A stretch of 10,174 nucleotides of DNA, from positions 1 to 10,174 of the forward strand of contig JAQUGU010000047.1 in NCBI GenBank assembly GCA_028683995.1. Reading direction: 5' to 3'. Below are positions 6,382-10,174 of the stretch, one piece after another. How positions within the stretch are numbered: the stretch's first letter is position 1; each line of letters begins with the position of its first letter. The notes under the pieces were generated by a model. The model ran no database searches. It was not told where the DNA came from and saw only the letters and a list, made by a program, of their open reading frames with translations. Position numbers and translations under genes: made by a program. This stretch comes from Syntrophomonadaceae bacterium (GTDB lineage Bacteria; Bacillota; Syntrophomonadia; Syntrophomonadales; Syntrophomonadaceae).

Positions 6382-7137
6382 ATGCAGACGGTAGCACCAG
6401 CAACACCAAAATCATGGTATTTACCATCCAAACCGCATAAATTCTGCCCCGGCTGCGGGCACGGAATTGTACTAAAAGCTCTGGGCGAAGTAATAGATGA
6501 ACTGGAAATCCAGGACAAAACTATTTTTGGTTGTGACATAGGCTGTTCCTTGCTTTCCTGGGATTTCTTTGCTTGTGACAGCACCCAGACCCATCACGGA
6601 CGAACTACTCCGGTTATGGTAGGGATAAAAAGAGCCCGCCCGGAACTTATAGCTATAGGATATATGGGAGATGGAGGCGGATATTCCATTGGTTCCCAGC
6701 ATCTGCTCAACGCCGCCGTACGTAATGAAAAAGTTACCTTAATACTGGTTAACAACACTAACTACGGGATGACTGGCGGCCAGATGGCACCCACCACCCT
6801 TCCCGGACAGAAAACAGAAACCACTCCTTTTGGCAGAGACCCGGAATTGACCGGATACCCCACCAAAGGACCAGAGTTCGTTGCTCAGGTTACGCCTGAT
6901 AGTGCTTATGTGGCCAGAGCTACGGTATCAAAATATAAACAGTTAAAAAGATTTCTTAGAAATGCCCTGCGTAATCAAATAGAGGGTAACGGCTTCTCCT
7001 TTGTGGAAGTGCTTTCTACCTGTCCTACCAACTGGAGGACTAATGCTCAGCAGACCTGGCACTTCCTGGAAGATGAAATGGAGCAGTATTTCCCGGTAGG
7101 AGAACTAAAAAACCCCTTTGGAAAGGGGGGTAAATAA
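6382..7137 (+). CDS. korB: 2-oxoacid:ferredoxin oxidoreductase, beta subunit (TPP and 4Fe-4S binding)
   Basis: This subunit binds the thiamine diphosphate pyrophosphate and one [4Fe-4S] cluster. Seen are FCPGCGHG (21-28, cysteines 22 and 25), GCDIGCS (50-56, cysteines 51 and 55), HHGRTTPVM (71-79), the TPP motif GDGGGYSIG (97-105 region) followed by LVNNTNYGMTGGQ (122-134), and a distal STCPTNW (C214). C22, C25, one of C51/C55, and C214 are the expected cluster ligands. At 251 residues it is a compact but complete member of the family. The gene is translationally coupled to gamma: its TAA stop (7135-7137) overlaps the next ATG by one base. Substrate is not decidable from sequence alone. Confidence 0.92.
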   Translation: MQTVAPATPKSWYLPSKPHKFCPGCGHGIVLKALGEVIDELEIQDKTIFGCDIGCSLLSWDFFACDSTQTHHGRTTPVMVGIKRARPELIAIGYMGDGGGYSIGSQHLLNAAVRNEKVTLILVNNTNYGMTGGQMAPTTLPGQKTETTPFGRDPELTGYPTKGPEFVAQVTPDSAYVARATVSKYKQLKRFLRNALRNQIEGNGFSFVEVLSTCPTNWRTNAQQTWHFLEDEMEQYFPVGELKNPFGKGGK

Positions 7138-7715
7138 TGGCTTTGGTGAAAATAGCATTGGCCGGTGAAGGCGGTCAGGGAGTGCAATCAGTTGCTGAGA
7201 TAATAGCCGAAGCAGCTTATAATGAAGAAAAACAAACCATTTATATACCTAACTTTGGTCTGGAACAAAGGGGAGGAGTATCTATCGCCTTTATCCAGGT
7301 TAGTGATGAAAGAATAGGTGCCCCCAAATTTAACAAAGCCGATGTAGTTATTGCCCTCAGCGAAAGGGCGGTTGGGCGTACAGCTCATTTCTCGGATGAA
7401 AACACCCTCTTTGTTTATGACTCCGGTTTTAAGGTAGATGAGGCTGATTTTCCTCGTGAGGCCAAGAAAATAATCGGGTTACCAGCCATTGAAACCGCCA
7501 ATAAGGAATTGCACCCGCGGGTATTTAACATTATTATTATGGGTGCGGTAATAGGCCTTACTAATATAGTAGACTTTGAAGCTGCTAAAAAAGCCCTGGA
7601 GAACAAACTGGGCTACAAATTTGAGAAGAATCCGGAGCTAAGAGAACTAAACTACAAAGCGCTGGAATTAGGTAAGAAAATGGCTGAGGAATCCTTGAAG
7701 GAAGGGGGGCATTAA
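7137..7715 (+). CDS. korC: 2-oxoacid:ferredoxin oxidoreductase, gamma subunit
   Basis: The gamma subunit of the 2-oxoacid oxidoreductase is the domain that in related enzymes contributes to CoA binding and subunit contacts. The 192 residues show the family's Gly-rich N-terminal motif GEGGQGVQS (10-18), the FGLEQRGGVS segment (40-49), the ADVVIALSE strand (69-77) and a conserved NIIIMGAVIGLT stretch (about 131-142). The ATG at 7137 overlaps the beta stop codon, and the run GGAAAGGGGGG just upstream serves as binding site. There are no cysteine clusters, as expected for this subunit. Two bases separate its stop from the delta start, so the four subunits form one tightly packed message. Confidence 0.92.
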   Translation: MALVKIALAGEGGQGVQSVAEIIAEAAYNEEKQTIYIPNFGLEQRGGVSIAFIQVSDERIGAPKFNKADVVIALSERAVGRTAHFSDENTLFVYDSGFKVDEADFPREAKKIIGLPAIETANKELHPRVFNIIIMGAVIGLTNIVDFEAAKKALENKLGYKFEKNPELRELNYKALELGKKMAEESLKEGGH

Positions 7716-7717
7716 TT

Positions 7718-7981
7718 ATGAGTCAAGAATTAAAACCGATAACCTTCCCCATGGAAAAAGCAATATTTTATATATTCCCCGATTACTGCAAGGGCTGTGG
7801 CCTGTGTAAAGAAAAGTGTCCCAACGGCGTACTGGTATGGTCAGAAAAATTGGGCGTCTATGGTACACCTACCGTTAAACCTAAAGATGAAGACAGCTGC
7901 ATAGCCTGTAACATTTGTGAAATGGTCTGCCCCGATTGTGCCATACTGATAGAAAGAATTCGCCAGAAAAAAGCGCTGTAG
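7718..7981 (+). CDS. korD: 2-oxoacid:ferredoxin oxidoreductase, delta subunit (2x[4Fe-4S] ferredoxin)
   Basis: This is the electron-transfer subunit, passing electrons from the catalytic core to free ferredoxin. The 87 residues contain two complete 4Fe-4S motifs, C24-x2-C27-x2-C30-x3-C34 (CKGCGLCKEKC) and C61-x2-C64-x2-C67-x3-C71 (CIACNICEMVC), the second followed by the usual proline-aspartate and one extra cysteine (C74). Length is normal for a separate delta subunit. The GGGGGG run at the end of gamma supplies the binding site. The gene is last in the operon and is followed directly by a terminator and then by a decayed partial copy of itself. Confidence 0.93.
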   Translation: MSQELKPITFPMEKAIFYIFPDYCKGCGLCKEKCPNGVLVWSEKLGVYGTPTVKPKDEDSCIACNICEMVCPDCAILIERIRQKKAL

Positions 7982-7989
7982 TATAATGG

Positions 7990-8014
7990 CCCGCTCTGAA
8001 AAGGGCGGGGTTTT
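7990..8014 (+). terminator. Rho-independent terminator of the oxidoreductase operon
   Basis: CCCGCTCT (7990-7997) pairs with AGGGCGGG (8002-8009), with one T-G wobble and a GAAA loop, followed by GTTTTC. It begins 8 bases after the delta stop codon. Confidence 0.85.
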
Positions 8015-8040
8015 CTAATCTTACATATTAAAACGAAATA

Positions 8041-8212
8041 GCAAAGAAAAGTGTCTCAATGATGTACTGGAATGGTCGAAAAATGGGTGTCTATAGTAAC
8101 GTATACGGTGAAGCCAAAAGATGGAGACAGCGGAATAGCCTGTAATATTTGTGAAATAATCTGCCCCGATTGCACTATATTAGTAAATTGGCTAAAAAAT
8201 AGGGCGCTTAAT
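8041..8212 (+). pseudogene. Decayed partial copy of the delta (2x[4Fe-4S]) subunit gene
   Basis: This is a remnant of a tandem duplicate of the delta gene. By hand, 30 of 35 bases match between the AAAGAAAAGTGTC blocks (8042 onward against the same string in the delta gene near 7808), and 42 of 47 match in the second-cluster block (GACAGC to CCCGATTG). The 5' part with the first two cysteines is missing. A net 2-base loss after TGGTC shifts the frame, after which the original frame would hit TAG. The first cysteine of the second cluster has become Gly (DSG instead of DSC). The downstream half remains readable (KPKDGDSGIACNICEIICPD), so an open frame at 8072-8386 exists, but it lacks a complete cluster and a good ribosome site. 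I regard it as non-functional. Confidence 0.85.
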
Positions 8213-8224
8213 AATATCATTTAT

Positions 8225-8276
8225 AAAAGACGGCTTAATGGTTTATGTCAATCCCAAATAACCAAGCCGTCTTTTT
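8225..8276 (+). terminator. Hairpin terminator after the delta pseudogene
   Basis: AAAAGACGGCTT (8225-8236) pairs perfectly with AAGCCGTCTTTT (8264-8275), extended inward by GGTT/AACC with a 3-base bulge, followed by TTTTTATTTT. It may have been the terminator of the duplicated delta gene, although its sequence does not resemble the one at 7990-8014. The A-run on the 5' side would let it work in both directions. Confidence 0.8.
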
Positions 8277-8302
8277 ATTTTACGAATTATGGAAAATCTA
8301 GG

Positions 8303-8332
8303 TTGACAAAACCAAAAAAAAGGGGATATAAC
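8303..8332 (+). promoter_or_regulatory. Probable sigma-A promoter of the secreted peptidase unit
   Basis: A consensus TTGACA (8303-8308) is followed after 18 bases by TATAAC (8327-8332). The predicted start is near 8339, giving a leader of about 90 bases before the peptidase gene. The leader holds a 9-codon frame (ATG 8357) for which I see no function. Confidence 0.65.
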
Positions 8333-8428
8333 AGGAATGGGGGTGGGTGTCAAATAATGCCAATGGAGGTGAAAACTAACGGTTAATTAAAAACTCATTT
8401 AATTCACTAAGATAGGAGGGTTATATTA

Positions 8429-8974
8429 ATGATTAAACGTATTGTCTCAACTGCGTGTATTATTATGATATTAATATTAGTTTGTTCAACGCCAGCTTTT
8501 GCGGCGAGAAAATTATTGTCGGTAACAGCAGTCACTCAAGCGCAAAGTATGTGGTGCTGGGCTGCGTGCGATAAAAGTATAATTCAATTCTGCAAAGGTT
8601 CATCACCAAGTCAGTCAGACGAGGCAACCTTTCTTTTCGGAAGTCCCATAAATCAAGGAGCAACAACTGACCAGATTAGAAGTGTATTAACAAATTGGCA
8701 GGTATCTAGTTCGCGCCAATTTAATCCGCTTTCTTATACTTCAGTTGTATCTCAAATCAATAATGACCATCCAATACTTACAGTATTAGATCCTCTTTCT
8801 GGAGCTTTCCACAATAATGTAATTAGAGGTTATGATACATCTAATGATACAGTCCTATTTTTTGATCCATCAAACGGAAGCTACCACGCCCAGCAATATA
8901 CGAAGTATTGCAGTGGTACCCATTGGGATAATCAATACTATAATTGGATCCATAGTATATTCAGTTGTCAATAG
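8429..8974 (+). CDS. Secreted papain-like cysteine peptidase (C39/C70-like, WCWAAC motif)
   Basis: This is probably an exported cysteine peptidase. The 181 residues begin with a signal peptide (basic start, hydrophobic 10-22, likely cleavage after AFA at 26). The mature protein has the papain-fold active site: Q37 six residues before C43, as in papain, in QAQSMWCWAAC, then H128 in FHNNVIRGYD and D146 in FFDPSNG, giving a Gln-Cys-His-Asp set. Five cysteines remain after the signal (C43, C47, C55, C161, C180), so one or two disulfides are likely outside the cell. This motif style is known from AvrRpt2-like (C70) and C39-like bacterial proteins. The substrate is unknown. AGGAGGG lies 8 bases before the ATG. 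It is followed after 25 bases by a second secreted protein, probably in the same transcript. Confidence 0.8.
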   Translation: MIKRIVSTACIIMILILVCSTPAFAARKLLSVTAVTQAQSMWCWAACDKSIIQFCKGSSPSQSDEATFLFGSPINQGATTDQIRSVLTNWQVSSSRQFNPLSYTSVVSQINNDHPILTVLDPLSGAFHNNVIRGYDTSNDTVLFFDPSNGSYHAQQYTKYCSGTHWDNQYYNWIHSIFSCQ

Positions 8975-8999
8975 AAGATTCATTAAGGAGTTGAGTTAA

Positions 9000-9731
9000 A
9001 TGCGAAAGATGGGATTAGTAGGAAGCTTGCTGATACTTGCTATATTGCTTATAACTGGAATAAGCTATGCTGTTTCCGCCGAAGAACAGGCACGGATATG
9101 TGCTGAAGAAAGTTTAGACTTTTTCAGAAGCACTATGGAAGCTTATTATAGAGATTTTAATTTTTTCAGCCAGGAAGATGTAAAGCTAGCGGAGTTAGGG
9201 ACTCCAATTCCCAGATTTAATATTAATGATCTAGATATGTATGACCATCTAATTAACCAAGTTAAACCTGCTATTTTTTATGTGTTCCCGGTTATGGTAG
9301 ATGGGGAGCCCGTCACTGACCTGACCGTTATGTTAGAAAACGGAAAATGGGAGAAAGTGGACGTTGGCGGCAATCTATGCCAAACCATTTATGATGTATC
9401 CAAACGAGAAGGATTTGATGTAGCGGATGCCAAAATATTAGGATTTGCCGGAGAAACCTTTGTATTGAACAATAAGGACGGAAAGAACTTTGGATATATA
9501 CCTTTTTATGATGATCCTGAGTATGGGCTAAAATCAAAGGAATTGATGTCTTCTGACAAATTAAAATCAGTTTTAGGGGAAAAAGTTGAAAAGATGTCTA
9601 AGATTAATAAAGGACTAAATCCGGAGGAAGGGGTATCGGGGAGCATGAAGACTGATATATCCGCACCATTTAAACAGGAAAACATTTTTTTACGTTTAGC
9701 AAACTACATTCATTTTATACTAAAGAAGTAA
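9000..9731 (+). CDS. Unrecognised secreted protein, partner gene of the cysteine peptidase
   Basis: I do not recognise this 243-residue protein. It has a clear signal peptide (RK at the start, hydrophobic 5-23, cleavage likely after A24 or A27) and no further strong membrane segment. The mature part starts with an acidic helical region (EEQARICAEESLDFFRST), continues with a probable beta-rich domain of about residues 85-170 (AIFYVFPVMVDGEPV, then KWEKVDVGG, then ILGFAGETFVL), and ends with a Lys-rich linker and an amphipathic tail. Mature cysteines are few (two). AAGGAG lies 9 bases before the ATG. Co-occurrence with the peptidase suggests a substrate, a propeptide-like inhibitor or an anchoring factor, but that is inference only. 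No transporter or immunity motif was seen. Confidence 0.75.
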   Translation: MRKMGLVGSLLILAILLITGISYAVSAEEQARICAEESLDFFRSTMEAYYRDFNFFSQEDVKLAELGTPIPRFNINDLDMYDHLINQVKPAIFYVFPVMVDGEPVTDLTVMLENGKWEKVDVGGNLCQTIYDVSKREGFDVADAKILGFAGETFVLNNKDGKNFGYIPFYDDPEYGLKSKELMSSDKLKSVLGEKVEKMSKINKGLNPEEGVSGSMKTDISAPFKQENIFLRLANYIHFILKK

Positions 9732-9754
9732 AAAGGATCCTGTAATAAACTCAC

Positions 9755-9865
9755 TGGGGCAAAGGAAGTTGACCTACTTTTTGTATCATAATCAGCATTT
9801 AATAATGAGGGACATCTTTCTGACAGTAGGGATGTTCCTCGTCCTGATAAAATCTGTTTGCCCCA
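9755..9865. repeat. Nested inverted repeats, possible structured RNA or small element remnant
   Basis: TGGGGCAAA (9755-9763) and TTTGCCCCA (9857-9865) are perfect inverted copies enclosing 111 bases. Inside, ATCAG (9791-9795) pairs with CTGAT (9844-9848), and GAGGGACATC (9807-9816) pairs with GATGTTCCTC (9831-9840) with one G-T wobble. All three are nested in the same order, which fits one long irregular stem. No T-run follows, so it is not an ordinary terminator, and no flanking target duplication is evident. It could be a non-coding RNA, a transcript-end structure or a MITE-like remnant. Confidence 0.45.
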
Positions 9866-9897
9866 TCAGCTAAGAGCTTATGGAAACAGTAAATCTG

Positions 9898-9926
9898 TTG
9901 TCAAATTATAAACTTAGATATATAAT
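9898..9926 (+). promoter_or_regulatory. Strong sigma-A-like promoter in the right-hand spacer
   Basis: TTGTCA (9898-9903) and a perfect TATAAT (9921-9926) are separated by 17 bases. The predicted start (about 9932) falls at the first bases of a hairpin, so the transcript would begin with a stem-loop. What it expresses lies at or beyond the window edge. Confidence 0.6.
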
Positions 9927-9930
9927 AGAA

Positions 9931-9966
9931 AAGTACTTGCGCAAGCTAAATGCGGAGTACTTATTT
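9931..9966 (+). terminator. Hairpin at the start of the right-hand transcript, terminator-like
   Basis: AAGTACT-TG-CGCA (9931-9943) pairs with TGCG-G-AGTACTT (9951-9962), with a small internal mismatch and a 7-base loop, followed by ATTTTAT. The T-run is weak. It could end transcription early or act as a 5' stabilising stem for the transcript starting near 9932. Confidence 0.4.
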
Positions 9967-9994
9967 TATGCCTCAAAAATGCAGGCAAGAGTGC

Positions 9995-10023
9995 TTGACA
10001 TAGGAACAGGGGCATGATAATAT
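9995..10023 (+). promoter_or_regulatory. Second strong promoter near the right edge (extended -10)
   Basis: A consensus TTGACA (9995-10000) is followed after 17 bases by TAATAT (10018-10023), preceded by TGA as in extended -10 elements. The predicted start is near 10030. This is hard to reconcile with the ATG at 10024 being used, unless the upstream promoter serves that frame. Confidence 0.55.
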
Positions 10024-10174
10024 ATGTTTTGCGCCCACGGAAAGTGGGGCTGCGAGATCTTGATAAAACAGAACAGCAAGGCTAAAGTGCGGGAGAAATG
10101 GAACTGTATTTTTGTTAAAGAAAATATAAGCCAGGACTCCGAAACGACAACGGATAACAAAAAAGCCAGCCTTA
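10024..10174 (+). CDS. Possible partial reading frame running off the right edge
   Basis: From ATG 10024 the frame stays open for 50 codons to the window end. The product begins MFCAHGKWGCEIL and is Lys-rich with three cysteines in its first 28 residues. AGGGG (10008-10012) lies 11 bases upstream, and TGA and TAA precede the ATG in frame, so this would be the true start. I do not recognise the protein. Against it, the -10 box of a good promoter overlaps the start region, and a frame of this length can occur by chance. The same stretch could instead be non-coding: CCCAC and GTGGG form a small stem with a GGAAA loop just after 10033. Confidence 0.3.
   Translation, partial: MFCAHGKWGCEILIKQNSKAKVREKWNCIFVKENISQDSETTTDNKKASL

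Noticed and set aside
5232..7606. Several minus-strand open frames of 60-135 codons opposite the oxidoreductase genes
   Set aside because: They lie antisense to clearly coding genes, lack binding sites and have no recognisable motifs.
8072..8386. 104-residue open frame with a partial ferredoxin motif
   Set aside because: It is the surviving half of the delta pseudogene run together with terminator and spacer sequence. It has an incomplete 4Fe-4S motif, no ribosome binding site and a tail read through a hairpin.
8357..8386. 9-codon frame (MPMEVKTNG) in the peptidase leader
   Set aside because: Too short to judge. No regulatory codon run and no attenuator hairpin follow it.
10026..10100. Possible 5' end of a group II intron (GCGCCC followed by a small stem)
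   Set aside because: The expected GUGYG start is not present (TTTTGCG instead), and no later domain can be seen before the window ends.

Overview
The window looks like chromosome of a low-to-mid G+C anaerobic, spore-forming Firmicute (Clostridia; a Syntrophomonas-like syntroph would fit, but the genus is a guess). Three signs support this. A long Gram-positive-type SRP RNA with an Alu domain sits directly before dnaX. The dnaX-ybaB-recR-yaaL-bofA order is the one known from Bacillus and Clostridia, and bofA is a sporulation gene. A four-subunit ferredoxin-linked 2-oxoacid oxidoreductase is typical of strict anaerobes.

Layout. 1-197 (minus) is the N-terminus of a DEAD-box RNA helicase cut by the window edge. 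444-775 is the SRP RNA with a promoter and a perfect 13-bp terminator hairpin. 854-4108 is the housekeeping block: DnaX (clamp-loader tau), the YbaB/EbfC nucleoid protein, RecR, YaaL (DUF2508) and BofA, closed by a terminator at 4124-4151. 4152-4466 is gene-poor. It leads into a good sigma-A-type promoter (4467-4496) whose -35 box overlaps one arm of an 11-bp inverted repeat, suggesting regulated transcription.

4534-7981 is a five-gene operon: a P-loop ATP-binding protein followed by alpha, beta, gamma and delta (2x[4Fe-4S]) subunits of a 2-oxoacid:ferredoxin oxidoreductase of Kor/Vor type. Together the subunits would oxidise a 2-oxoacid plus CoA to an acyl-CoA, with electrons passing from TPP and the beta-subunit cluster through the delta subunit to ferredoxin. 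The P-loop protein may serve assembly or regulation. A terminator follows, then a decayed, frameshifted partial copy of the delta gene (8041-8212), then a second terminator.

8303-9731 is an accessory two-gene unit with its own promoter. It encodes a secreted papain-like cysteine peptidase with the WCWAAC active-site motif and a secreted protein that I do not recognise. 9732-10174 carries no clear complete gene but has a nested set of inverted repeats (9755-9865), a strong promoter followed at once by a hairpin (9898-9966), a second strong promoter (9995-10023), and a reading frame that starts at 10024 and leaves the window open.

The items most worth a second look are the delta pseudogene, the operator-like repeat and the odd start region of the P-loop gene, the secreted peptidase with its unknown partner, and the structured right-hand end. 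No mobile element with a transposase, no CRISPR array and no tRNA was seen.
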